Assembly: GCA_034668785.1 (NCBI GenBank)
Contig: JAXDOS010000134.1
Location: 1-26,217 of the forward strand
Direction of reading: 5' to 3'
DNA from: CANKHA01 sp034668785
Lineage (GTDB): Bacteria; Pseudomonadota; Alphaproteobacteria; Rhizobiales; Xanthobacteraceae
Length of the DNA stretch: 26,217 bases
Both the position numbers and the translations under genes were made by a program. Position 1 is the stretch's first letter. Each line of letters opens with the position of its first letter. This document shows positions 16,778 to 24,412 of this stretch, in pieces. The notes below the pieces were generated by a model. It made no database searches and had not been told where the DNA came from. It was given only the letters and a program-made list of their open reading frames with translations.

Positions 16778-16961
16778 TCCGCGGATCGCGCACGCCGATG
16801 ACGTCTGGCGCGCCCTGTTCGGGTGCGCTAAACAAACGCGCCGCGATCTAGTTGTTATTGCGGAATGAACGGACCTGAACAGTTCCGCCAAGGGACTCTC
16901 GCCTCCAACGCCATCCTTCTCTATCGTATCTCCGCAGGGCGACTTGAAAGGCCGGAATCAG

Positions 16962-17510
16962 ATGCTGCGATCTCTTCTGATCGGAATCCTTCTTTCGGTT
17001 ATCGCCGTTTTGGCGCTCCCGCGTGGACCGGCGATTGCACAGACCGGCTTCGACCGGCCGGGCGGGGATTATACCCGCTTCCAGCTGCGGTCCGGCGATC
17101 CGGCCGCTTGCTCGGCGCGGTGCGACCGCGAGGCGCGTTGCCGCGCCTGGAGCTTTTCCTATCCGCGGACCGCAGGTGAGAGCGCGATGTGCTGGCTCAA
17201 AAGTCAGGTGCCCGCGCGCGTAGACAATACTTGCTGCGTCTCAGGCGTTCGTGGCGCCGGGGTGGTGGAGCCGCGAACCGGCGCCGCCGAATTCTCCATC
17301 GACCGCTTGGGCGGGGATTATCGCAACTTCGAAGTGCCTGCGGACGCCAAAGGCGAACCCTGCGCGTCGGCATGCCAAGCCGAGGGCAAGTGCCGATCCT
17401 GGACCTATGTGCGGCCAGGGTATCAAGGAGCGGCAGGCCGCTGCTATCTCAAGGAAACGGTTAAACCGCCGCGGCGCAAGCCCTGCTGTATCTCCGGCGT
17501 GGTGCGTTAG
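16962..17510 (+). CDS. Secreted protein with two tandem PAN/Apple domains
   Basis: A 182-residue exported protein. A signal peptide (LLIGILLSVIAVLALP, cleavage after AIA at about 26) precedes two PAN/Apple-like domains. Each opens with DRxGGDYxxF and carries six cysteines: C50, C54, C60, C77, C91, C92 and C134, C138, C144, C161, C175, C176, so all pairs are exactly 84 residues apart. PAN domains bind proteins or sugars, and the cysteines should form disulfides in the periplasm. The ligand is unknown. A TTG at 16944 is in frame, but the ATG at 16962 has GGAA before it and gives a proper signal peptide. The stop codon overlaps that of the convergent lepB gene. Confidence 0.82.
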   Translation: MLRSLLIGILLSVIAVLALPRGPAIAQTGFDRPGGDYTRFQLRSGDPAACSARCDREARCRAWSFSYPRTAGESAMCWLKSQVPARVDNTCCVSGVRGAGVVEPRTGAAEFSIDRLGGDYRNFEVPADAKGEPCASACQAEGKCRSWTYVRPGYQGAAGRCYLKETVKPPRRKPCCISGVVR

Positions 17511-18265
17511 TTGACGGCAGTAAAGAAGCGCGAAAGCCGCAAGCCGGATGGCCAAGTCCATACCGGCTGACGTTTGAAGCCGAAATCCCAGGACGCCACG
17601 AGCACATCCGCCCGTCCAACCAGGTTTTGAACATCCAGTATTCCGACGCCGCCTGAACTGACCGGGACGCGGCTGTCCGCCGAATTGTCGCGGTTATCTC
17701 CCATGACGAAGAGCTGACCCGCCGGAACAGTCACCTCGGCAATATTGTCGTAAGGGCCGTTCGTCGTAAGTTTGAAGATCGGGTGTTCGCGGCCGCCGGG
17801 CAGGGTTTCGATGAAGCGGGCGGCCCGCACGACAGAACCGTCTTCACCTTCCGTTTTGCCGGTACCGTCCGGACGAACGGCGACAGGTGTTCCATTGATC
17901 CACAATCGTCCCGCCCGCATTGCAATGCGATCTCCGGGCAAACCGATGACGCGTTTCACCCAGATTTGCGAACGATCGCCGGGCCATCGGAATACCACCA
18001 CGTCGCCGCGACTCGGCAGCGCGGCAAAAATTCGTTCGGTATTCGGCACGACAATGGGCGCCGGCAGCGATGCGGAACCATAGCCGTAGGGATATTTCAT
18101 CGCCAACATTTCGTCGCCGATGAGCAAAGTGGGCTCCATGGAACCGGACGAAACGTAATAGGGCTCGGCTATTGCGCTCTTCGCCGCGGTAAGAATAATC
18201 AGGAAGCAGACTAGCTCCAGAACAGTCCTAGCCCATCGTCGTAGCAATGCTGATGGCGACATCAC
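17507..18265 (-). CDS. lepB: Signal peptidase I
   Basis: A 252-residue type I signal peptidase, an inner-membrane serine protease that removes signal peptides from exported proteins. One N-terminal membrane helix (about 15-33) is followed by the catalytic Ser S42 in SSGSMEPTLLIGDEM, the catalytic Lys K104 in IWVKRVIGLPGDRI, and the GDNRDNSADSR box, so the Ser/Lys dyad is complete. Alphaproteobacteria usually carry their main lepB beside rnc and era; this copy lies beside tldD and ialB, so it may be a second signal peptidase. The start is uncertain: GTG at 18265 (GGAG eight bases away) or the following ATG at 18262. It ends in a TTAG shared with the PAN gene. Confidence 0.92.
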   Translation of the reverse strand: MMSPSALLRRWARTVLELVCFLIILTAAKSAIAEPYYVSSGSMEPTLLIGDEMLAMKYPYGYGSASLPAPIVVPNTERIFAALPSRGDVVVFRWPGDRSQIWVKRVIGLPGDRIAMRAGRLWINGTPVAVRPDGTGKTEGEDGSVVRAARFIETLPGGREHPIFKLTTNGPYDNIAEVTVPAGQLFVMGDNRDNSADSRVPVSSGGVGILDVQNLVGRADVLVASWDFGFKRQPVWTWPSGLRLSRFFTAVN

Positions 18266-18280
18266 GTTTCGCGCTCCTTG

Positions 18281-19705
18281 TTAGCCCGTTCCACCGACAG
18301 TAATCCGATCCATACGTAGTGTCGGTTGCCCGACGCCCACGGGCACACCCTGGCCGTTCTTCCCGCAGGTACCGATGCCGGTATCGAGCTGCATGTCATT
18401 GCCGACCATGCTGATGCGATTGAGATCGGTCGGGCCGTTGCCGATCAGCATCGCGCCCTTGAGCGGCGCGCCGACTTTACCATTCTCGATGCGGTAGGCC
18501 TCGGTGCATTGGAAGACGTATTTGCCGGAAGTGATGTCCACCTGTCCACCGCCGAAATTAACGGCATAAATTCCGTTCTTCACAGAGGCAATGATTTCAG
18601 CTGGGTCATGGCTGCCGGCAAGCATGTAAGTGTTGGTCATACGCGGCATCGGCACATGGCCATAACTTTCCCGCCGGCCGTTGCCGGTGGGACGCATATT
18701 CATCAGCCGGGCGTTTTGCCGGTCCTGGATATAGCCAACCAGAATCCCGTCATCGATAAGAACGGTACGATTGGTCGGCGTGCCTTCGTCATCGATGGAA
18801 AGCGAGCCGCGACGGCTCGCCATGGTGCCGTCGTCGACCACGGTGACGCCTTTGGCCGCGACACGTTGACCCATCAAGCCGGCGAAGGCGGAGGTCTTCT
18901 TGCGATTGAAGTCGCCTTCGAGGCCATGGCCCACCGCCTCGTGGAGCATAACGCCCGGCCAGCCGGGGCCGAGCACGACATCCATCTCGCCGGCAGGAGC
19001 GGGCACCGCATCGAGATTGACCACGGCTTGGCGCACGGCCTCGTCCACTGCTTTCTGCCACGCCGCTGGCTCGATGAAGCGTGAATAGCCTTCCCGGCCG
19101 CCATAGCCAAAACCGCCGGATTCCTGGCGATCACCTTCGCCGGCAACCACCGACACGCTGAGCCGGACCAGCGGCCGCACGTCGCGGTAGATTTCTCCGT
19201 CGGCGCGCAGGATCTCGACGACTTGCCAAGTGGCCCCCAGGCTGACCGACACCTGCCGCACGCGCGGGTCTTTCTGCCGGGCATTGGCATCGATGGCTTC
19301 CAGCAGCTTGACCTTGGCTTCGAAGCTTGGCCCCGCCAAAGGATTGTCGTCGGAATAGAGCCGGATATTGCTGCGGCCCGGCGCCTCCGCGTAGCTGCCG
19401 GAATGGCCGCTTTTGACCGCGCGTACCGCCTCGGCGGCGCGCTCGATCGCCTGCTCCGACATATCGGAAGCGTGCGCATAGCCGACCGCCTCATCCTTGA
19501 CGGCGCGCAGACCAAAACCTTGAGCGGTGTCGTAAGTCGCCTGCTTCAGCCGGCCGTTGTCAAAAACCAGCATCTCGGATTGGCGGTATTCGAGGAAAAG
19601 CTCGCCGTCATCGGCGCCTTCCAGGCCGCGGGCGAGATGGCGGCGGACCTGCATAGCGTCGAGCCCGGCGCGGTCGAGGAGGGAAGTGGTCGAGGTGACG
19701 GTCAT
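18281..19705 (-). CDS. tldD: Metalloprotease TldD
   Basis: A 474-residue TldD, the zinc-binding catalytic subunit of the TldD/TldE (PmbA) cytoplasmic protease, known for maturing modified peptides and for CcdA antitoxin turnover in E. coli. The zinc motif HEAVGHGLE gives H255, E256 and H260, and C447 in GTCGKNGQG is the third ligand. Each lies seven residues before the E. coli positions (H262, H266, C454), consistent with a seven-residue shorter protein. The partner tldE/pmbA is not in the window, so it must be elsewhere if the complex forms. It runs in the same direction as ialB and lepB with short gaps (91 and 15 bp). Confidence 0.94.
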   Translation of the reverse strand: MTVTSTTSLLDRAGLDAMQVRRHLARGLEGADDGELFLEYRQSEMLVFDNGRLKQATYDTAQGFGLRAVKDEAVGYAHASDMSEQAIERAAEAVRAVKSGHSGSYAEAPGRSNIRLYSDDNPLAGPSFEAKVKLLEAIDANARQKDPRVRQVSVSLGATWQVVEILRADGEIYRDVRPLVRLSVSVVAGEGDRQESGGFGYGGREGYSRFIEPAAWQKAVDEAVRQAVVNLDAVPAPAGEMDVVLGPGWPGVMLHEAVGHGLEGDFNRKKTSAFAGLMGQRVAAKGVTVVDDGTMASRRGSLSIDDEGTPTNRTVLIDDGILVGYIQDRQNARLMNMRPTGNGRRESYGHVPMPRMTNTYMLAGSHDPAEIIASVKNGIYAVNFGGGQVDITSGKYVFQCTEAYRIENGKVGAPLKGAMLIGNGPTDLNRISMVGNDMQLDTGIGTCGKNGQGVPVGVGQPTLRMDRITVGGTG

Positions 19706-19796
19706 AACGTGAATCCAAATTGGCCCATTGAGCCGAAGATAAGCTCTGACTGCGCTCTCCGCGAGGGGCCGGACCGATATTCAGGTCGGCTCATAG

Positions 19797-20330
19797 TCAC
19801 GGCAGCTTGTCGAAGCCCTCTCCGAAGCCCTTGAGGCTCAGCGGGAATCCAATGCCTTCTTCGGGCGTCTGGAAAATGATGAAAGTGGCGCTCTGGCCCG
19901 TGCGCAATTGCTGCATCAAAGTATCGTCCATGACCACCTCGGCAAAACATCCGCGCGGAAGACAGCGGACGAAACCGGTGTGTCCCACATCGGCTTTGTC
20001 GATCACCAGTCCGAGGCCCGCTGGCAGCAGCACGCCGAGGGGGGCGATTACCCGCAGCACCCGGCTTTTCTGGTCGGCTGTCTTGAGGACGATCACCGTG
20101 AGGCCGACATTGGCTCGATCCTCCGCCACAACGCTTTGCATCAGAGCGCATTGCTCGCTCTGAGCGCCGGGTGGCGTGTCGCAGCGGATCTGCCAGTCCT
20201 GGTGAACTGAACGGATAACGCCCTGGCTATGCGCGGCCGGGGCGAACCCAACTAGGAGCGCAAGCGATAATCCAAGAAGGATAATAACCGGCTTGGCTGC
20301 GCTGCGTGGTTGATGGCTGAAAATATCCAT
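19797..20330 (-). CDS. Invasion-associated locus B (IalB) family protein
   Basis: A 177-residue exported protein of the IalB family, named after a Bartonella protein linked to erythrocyte invasion but common in free-living Hyphomicrobiales. The signal peptide (VIILLGLSLALLVGFA, cleavage near AHS at about 35) is followed by the family segment HQDWQIRC, two cysteine pairs (C50/C61 and C123/C128 in VRCLPRGC) and the conserved DKADVGHTGFVRC region. It is probably periplasmic or envelope associated. The molecular function is unknown, and the family name should not be read as evidence of pathogenicity. It stands upstream of tldD on the same strand, and divergent from ctaC. Confidence 0.85.
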   Translation of the reverse strand: MDIFSHQPRSAAKPVIILLGLSLALLVGFAPAAHSQGVIRSVHQDWQIRCDTPPGAQSEQCALMQSVVAEDRANVGLTVIVLKTADQKSRVLRVIAPLGVLLPAGLGLVIDKADVGHTGFVRCLPRGCFAEVVMDDTLMQQLRTGQSATFIIFQTPEEGIGFPLSLKGFGEGFDKLP

Positions 20331-20727
20331 CGTCCAGTTCCTTGACCGCGTTTAGCCGCGCCGCGACCGAATCGTCCCGATTGACACGGTCGATACTATA
20401 GGTTCACCGCAATTCATGCCATTAAGTTGAATATTACGCACCCGACGGGTTGCATAACACGCTACTCGCAGGGCTGACCCAAACGCCGATGTCGGACCTC
20501 CGACACTCCGGGTTCTGACGCATAGCAGAGATGATCAGGTGCATTGCGACTGGGCCGGAATTGTGGTTTGAGAAGCTGGGATTCCCCCTTGTCCCGCTGC
20601 ACACCTGCCGAAGAGCCGCGTCCGTTGCGGATGCCGAGCCCGAGGCGGGCGCCGCGCACCGGCTTGCGGTGCATGGTACGGCAGGGACCTTCACGGCCGG
20701 CTTTGCGCTGAAGGAGCGACTACGACG
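20331..20727. other. 397-bp divergent intergenic region upstream of ctaC
   Basis: No convincing protein or RNA gene was seen between ialB (-) and ctaC (+). It holds the presumed promoters of both. Visible structure: ACCCG-A-CGGGT at 20440-20450, a 7-bp-arm palindrome at 20490-20505, and a hairpin GCACCG-GCTTG-CGGTGC at 20656-20672 in the likely ctaC leader. GGAG at 20713-20716 is the ctaC ribosome binding site. TTGACA (20381-20386) and TATAGG (20397-20402) are only ten bases apart, too close for a normal promoter. The long leader could carry control of oxidase expression. Confidence 0.6.
20490..20505. promoter_or_regulatory. Palindrome TGTCGGA-CC-TCCGACA
   Basis: A perfect 7-bp inverted repeat with a 2-bp spacer sits 222 bp upstream of the ctaC start, in the ialB/ctaC divergent region. 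It could be a regulator site for either gene, or a small hairpin. No known consensus was recognised. Confidence 0.35.
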
Positions 20728-21573
20728 ATGCAAGTGCTTAAGCGATTGATTGCCTTGGCTACGATGGTTGTCGCCGGCGGCGGAGCGGCGCTCGCGGGAC
20801 TCGGCCAGCCCTCACCCTGGGAGATGGGGTTGCAACAATCCGCTTCCCCGGTGATGGACCAAATCGTCTCATTCCATAATTTCCTGCTCTACATCATTAC
20901 CGCCATCACCATCTTCGTGCTGGGACTTCTCGTAGTCATCATGGTGCGTTTCAATGCTCGCGCCAATCCGGTTCCCTCGAAGACCACCCATAATACGCTG
21001 CTCGAGGTTCTGTGGACGGTCGTCCCAGTCCTCATCCTCGTGGTCATCGCGGTACCGTCCTTCCGGCTCCTGTTCACGCAGTTGGATATTCCCCCGGCCG
21101 ATGTGACGATAAAAGCCACCGGCAAGCAGTGGTATTGGAGCTACAACTACCCGGATGCGGGCGATTTTGAATTCGACTCGCTGATGCTTTCGGACAAGGA
21201 GCGTAAGGGCGATCAGCCGCGCCTGTTGGCGGTCGATAATTTCATGGTCGTACCCGTGAACAAGAATGTCCGTATTCTCACCACCGCTTCCGATGTCATC
21301 CATTCGTTTTCCGTGCCGTCATTCGGCGTCAAGATCGACGCCATTCCGGGGCGCATCAACGAGGCTTGGTTTAGAGCGACGAAGGAAGGGATTTACTACG
21401 GGCAATGCTCGCAGCTCTGCGGCAGGGATCACGCCTTCATGCCGATTGAAGTGCACGTGGTCAACGACCGCGAATTTGCCGCTTGGCTGGATCAGGCGAA
21501 GAAGAAATACGCGCGCGAAGGTAGCGGTCGGCTCACCGATGTTGCCGCAGCGGGCGAAACAGCGGCCGACTGA
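20728..21573 (+). CDS. ctaC: Cytochrome c oxidase subunit II
   Basis: A 281-residue subunit II of the aa3-type oxidase, which takes electrons from cytochrome c through its CuA centre. After an N-terminal signal-like segment (to about residue 24), two membrane helices (about 47-74 and 90-115) and the aromatic electron-entry motif KQWYWSYNYPD follow. The periplasmic cupredoxin domain supplies the CuA ligands H192, C227, C231, H235 and M238. The motif reads C-S-Q-L-C, with Gln at 229 where Glu is usual (CSELC); the Glu side chain normally also contacts the Mg/Mn site. It opens the cta operon, with ctaD 47 bp downstream. GGAG is 11 bases before the ATG. Confidence 0.95.
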   Translation: MQVLKRLIALATMVVAGGGAALAGLGQPSPWEMGLQQSASPVMDQIVSFHNFLLYIITAITIFVLGLLVVIMVRFNARANPVPSKTTHNTLLEVLWTVVPVLILVVIAVPSFRLLFTQLDIPPADVTIKATGKQWYWSYNYPDAGDFEFDSLMLSDKERKGDQPRLLAVDNFMVVPVNKNVRILTTASDVIHSFSVPSFGVKIDAIPGRINEAWFRATKEGIYYGQCSQLCGRDHAFMPIEVHVVNDREFAAWLDQAKKKYAREGSGRLTDVAAAGETAAD

Positions 21574-21620
21574 GGCCAAATAAGACAGCGAACGACAGAA
21601 GAGCGTCGAAGGAACTGAAT

Positions 21621-23237
21621 ATGGATACGACGACAACGGCTCATGGCGGACATGATGCACACGCGGCGCACGGTGACCCGACCGGCTGGCGCCGCTTCGT
21701 CTATTCGACCAACCACAAAGACATCGGGACCATGTACCTGGTGTTCGCCATCGTCGCCGGCGTAATTGGCGCTGCAATGTCGATCGCGATCCGGATGGAA
21801 CTGCAGAATCCCGGTCTGCAGATCTTTCCGAATCCGCACGAATATAACGTCTTTGCCACGGCGCATGGCCTGATCATGATCTTCTTCATGGTGATGCCGG
21901 CGATGATCGGCGGCTTTGGCAACTGGATTGTGCCGCTGATGATCGGGGCGCCGGACATGGCGTTTCCGCGTATGAACAATATCTCGTTCTGGCTGCTGCC
22001 GGCATCGTTCGCGTTGCTGCTGACATCGGCCTTCGTCGAAGGTGAGCCGGGCGCCAACGGCGTCGGCGCCGGATGGACCATCTACGCGCCGCTTTCGACC
22101 AGCGGCCACCCCGGGCCGGCGGTGGATTTCGCCATCCTTTCGCTGCATCTGGCCGGCGCCTCATCTATTCTCGGCGCCATAAATTTCATCACGACCATTT
22201 TCAACATGCGCGCGCCGGGCATGACCCTACACAAGATGCCGCTATTCGTATGGTCGATCCTGGTGACGGTATTCCTGCTGTTGCTGGCGATGCCGGTGCT
22301 CGCCGGTGCCATCACCATGCTGCTGACCGACCGCAACTTCGGCACCACGTTTTTCGCGGCGCCCGGTGGCGGCGATCCACTGTTGTTCCAGCATCTGTTC
22401 TGGTTCTTCGGCCATCCGGAAGTTTACATTTTGATTTTGCCGGGCTTCGGCATGATCAGCCAGATCGTGTCGACGTTTTCGCGCAAGCCGGTATTCGGCT
22501 ATCTCGGCATGGCCTATGCGATGGTCGCGATTGGTGGCATCGGCTTCGTCGTCTGGGCCCACCACATGTATACGGTCGGCATGTCAACGGGGGCGCAGGC
22601 TTATTTTATCGCCGCGACCATGGTCATCGCCGTGCCCACGGGAGTGAAAATCTTTTCCTGGATCGCGACCATGTGGGGCGGCTCGATCGAGTTCAAAACG
22701 CCGATGCTGTGGGCGATCGGATTCATCTTCCTATTCACCGTCGGCGGCGTTACCGGGGTCGTCCTTGCTAATGCCGGCGTCGACCGGGTGCTGCACGACA
22801 CTTATTACGTCATCGCCCACTTCCACTACGTGCTCTCGCTCGGCGCGGTCTTCGCGATCTTCGCCGGCTGGTATTACTGGTTTCCGAAGATAACCGGCTA
22901 CATGTACAGCGAGACCATCGGCAAGCTGCATTTTTGGTTCACCTTCGTCGGCGTCAACATCGTATTCTTCCCGCAACACTTCCTCGGTCTCGCCGGCATG
23001 CCGCGCCGTACCGTGGACTATCCGGACGCATTCCACGGCTGGAATATGATCTCGTCATACGGCTCATATATTTCCGGGTTCGGCATCCTGATCTTCATCT
23101 ACGGCATGGTCCAGGCTTTCATCCGCAAGGAAAAAGCCGCCAACAATCCGTGGGGCGCTGGCGCCACAACGCTCGAATGGACGCTGCCGTCGCCGCCACC
23201 GTTCCATCAGTTCGGAATCCTGCCGCTCATCAAGTAA
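21621..23237 (+). CDS. ctaD: Cytochrome c oxidase subunit I
   Basis: A 538-residue, twelve-helix catalytic subunit that reduces O2 to water at the heme a3-CuB centre and pumps protons. Heme a ligands are H82 (ATAHGLIMIFF) and H402, heme a3 ligand is H400 (VIAHFHYV), and CuB ligands are H265, H314 and H315. Y269 in GHPEVY is the Tyr cross-linked to His, and E267 is the D-channel glutamate, which together mark type A1. H392 and D393 (LHDTYYV) are the Mg-site ligands. The His-rich N-terminus (HGGHDAHAAHG) is a lineage feature. GGA precedes the ATG by six bases. Confidence 0.97.
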   Translation: MDTTTTAHGGHDAHAAHGDPTGWRRFVYSTNHKDIGTMYLVFAIVAGVIGAAMSIAIRMELQNPGLQIFPNPHEYNVFATAHGLIMIFFMVMPAMIGGFGNWIVPLMIGAPDMAFPRMNNISFWLLPASFALLLTSAFVEGEPGANGVGAGWTIYAPLSTSGHPGPAVDFAILSLHLAGASSILGAINFITTIFNMRAPGMTLHKMPLFVWSILVTVFLLLLAMPVLAGAITMLLTDRNFGTTFFAAPGGGDPLLFQHLFWFFGHPEVYILILPGFGMISQIVSTFSRKPVFGYLGMAYAMVAIGGIGFVVWAHHMYTVGMSTGAQAYFIAATMVIAVPTGVKIFSWIATMWGGSIEFKTPMLWAIGFIFLFTVGGVTGVVLANAGVDRVLHDTYYVIAHFHYVLSLGAVFAIFAGWYYWFPKITGYMYSETIGKLHFWFTFVGVNIVFFPQHFLGLAGMPRRTVDYPDAFHGWNMISSYGSYISGFGILIFIYGMVQAFIRKEKAANNPWGAGATTLEWTLPSPPPFHQFGILPLIK

Positions 23238-23274
23238 GGCGGCCGGGCGGTCGCAAGTTTAGGAAAGCGGTCCG

Positions 23275-24231
23275 ATGTCTTTGGTCAGCGAGAGCTCAGA
23301 CCTTCGCGATGCCGATGCCGGTCTTGTGCCGGCGCTCAGCGCGGCGGAAGTCGGCGATTACATTGCGCTGTTGAAGCCGCGGGTGATGTCGCTCGTGATC
23401 TTCACCGCGCTGGTCGGCATCGTTCTGGCGCCGGCGCATGTGAATCCCGTGATCGGCTTTACCGCGTTGCTCTGTATCGCGGTCGGTGCCGGCGCTTCGG
23501 GCGCGCTCAACATGTGGTACGACGCCGACATCGACGCGAAGATGAGCCGCACCGCGAATCGGCCCATTCCGGCTGGCCGGATGCTGCCCGGCGAGGCGCT
23601 CGGCTTCGGGCTGACGCTGGCAGCCGGGTCGGTGATCGTGCTCGGCCTGCTGGTCAATCTCGTTGCGGCCGGGCTCCTGGCCTTCACTATTTTCTTTTAC
23701 GTCGTCATCTACACGATGTGGTTGAAGCGCTCGACGCCGCAAAACATCGTCATCGGCGGCGCTGCCGGGGCTTTCCCGCCGATGATCGGCTGGGCCGCCG
23801 TCACCGGCGGCATTTCGCTGGAGCCGGTGGTGCTTTTCCTCATCATCTTCTTCTGGACGCCACCACATTTCTGGGCGCTGTCGCTTTATCGCGCCGACGA
23901 ATACGCCCGCGCCGGCATTCCGATGCTGCCGGTGGTGTCCGGAGAGCGCGAGACGCGGTGGCAAATTCTTCTCTATACGCTCATCCTCGCGCCGCTTGGC
24001 GTAGCGCCCTGGTGCCTCGGTTTCGCCGGCGCGGTTTATGGCGTCGTCGCGACCATTGGCGGTGCGGCCATACTGGTGCTGGCGCTGCGAGTGCTGAACG
24101 ACTGCTCGGGACCCGCTCATAAGGCAGGCAAGCATTTGTTCGGTTTCTCCATCCTCTATCTGTTTTTGCTGTTCGCCTTCTTGTTGATCGATCGCGGATT
24201 GGGCGGCCTTATCGGCCGCGTTGTGGCATGA
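23275..24231 (+). CDS. ctaB: Protoheme IX farnesyltransferase (heme O synthase)
   Basis: A 318-residue UbiA-family membrane prenyltransferase that transfers farnesyl diphosphate to heme B to make heme O, the precursor of the heme A used by CtaD. The active-site motif NMWYDADIDAKMSRTANRP (N79, D83, D87) is clear, and about nine hydrophobic helices follow. A second segment, YRADEYARAGIPMLPVV, matches the family. AGGAAAG lies close to the ATG at 23275. The stop codon overlaps the start of the next small gene in ATGA, so the two are coupled. Its location inside the oxidase operon supports heme A supply as its role. The heme A synthase ctaA is not in this window. Confidence 0.95.
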   Translation: MSLVSESSDLRDADAGLVPALSAAEVGDYIALLKPRVMSLVIFTALVGIVLAPAHVNPVIGFTALLCIAVGAGASGALNMWYDADIDAKMSRTANRPIPAGRMLPGEALGFGLTLAAGSVIVLGLLVNLVAAGLLAFTIFFYVVIYTMWLKRSTPQNIVIGGAAGAFPPMIGWAAVTGGISLEPVVLFLIIFFWTPPHFWALSLYRADEYARAGIPMLPVVSGERETRWQILLYTLILAPLGVAPWCLGFAGAVYGVVATIGGAAILVLALRVLNDCSGPAHKAGKHLFGFSILYLFLLFAFLLIDRGLGGLIGRVVA

Positions 24232-24407
24232 GCATCAGCATGGACGAGCCAAGCCAGGAAACCGGCATCGTGCTCACCAAGGAGCAGAAGCGGCGCCAGC
24301 GCGCCCGCTCCATCGCCATCGGCCTAGCGCTCGGTGCGCTTGCCGTATTGTTCTTCGCGGTCACCATCGTCAAGCTCGGCTCGGGCGTTCTCACCCGGCC
24401 TATGTGA
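24228..24407 (+). CDS. coxF: Small CoxF-type protein of the oxidase operon
   Basis: A 59-residue protein that is easily missed because of its size. A charged cytoplasmic N-terminus (VLTKEQKRRQRARS) precedes a single membrane helix (SIAIGLALGALAVLFFAVTI) and a short tail ending in LTRPM. This layout and its place between ctaB and ctaG match the CoxF family of alphaproteobacterial aa3 operons. The role is not well defined: oxidase assembly or a small subunit are possible. The ATG overlaps the ctaB stop (ATGA), and its own TGA is followed after 5 bp by the ctaG ATG. The name is given by family resemblance recalled from related operons. Confidence 0.8.
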   Translation: MSISMDEPSQETGIVLTKEQKRRQRARSIAIGLALGALAVLFFAVTIVKLGSGVLTRPM

Positions 24408-24412
24408 TCGAC

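Noticed and set aside
16767..16868. A 33-codon frame starting with ATG inside the end of gshA and running past it
   Set aside because: No ribosome binding site or known family. It is the tail of a longer chance frame that overlaps gshA in another register.
16860..16888. Hairpin GCGGAA...TTCCGC after gshA as a terminator
   Set aside because: A six-base stem with a 17-base loop and no following U-run is not a convincing intrinsic terminator.
20381..20402. TTGACA and TATAGG resembling a sigma-70 promoter before ctaC
   Set aside because: The boxes are only 10 bases apart, far from the usual 16-18, so they cannot be one promoter as they stand.
20434..20733. A 99-codon leftward frame and an overlapping rightward frame (20531-20749) upstream of ctaC
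   Set aside because: Both give low-complexity Ala/Arg/Ser-rich proteins with no recognisable family, and the second runs into the well-supported ctaC start. They look like chance open frames in GC-rich DNA.
24221..24412. A longer N-terminal extension of ctaG
   Set aside because: The extension is His/Arg/Ala-rich, lies over coxF in a different frame, and is not found in Cox11 proteins as I know them. The membrane anchor follows the ATG at 24413.
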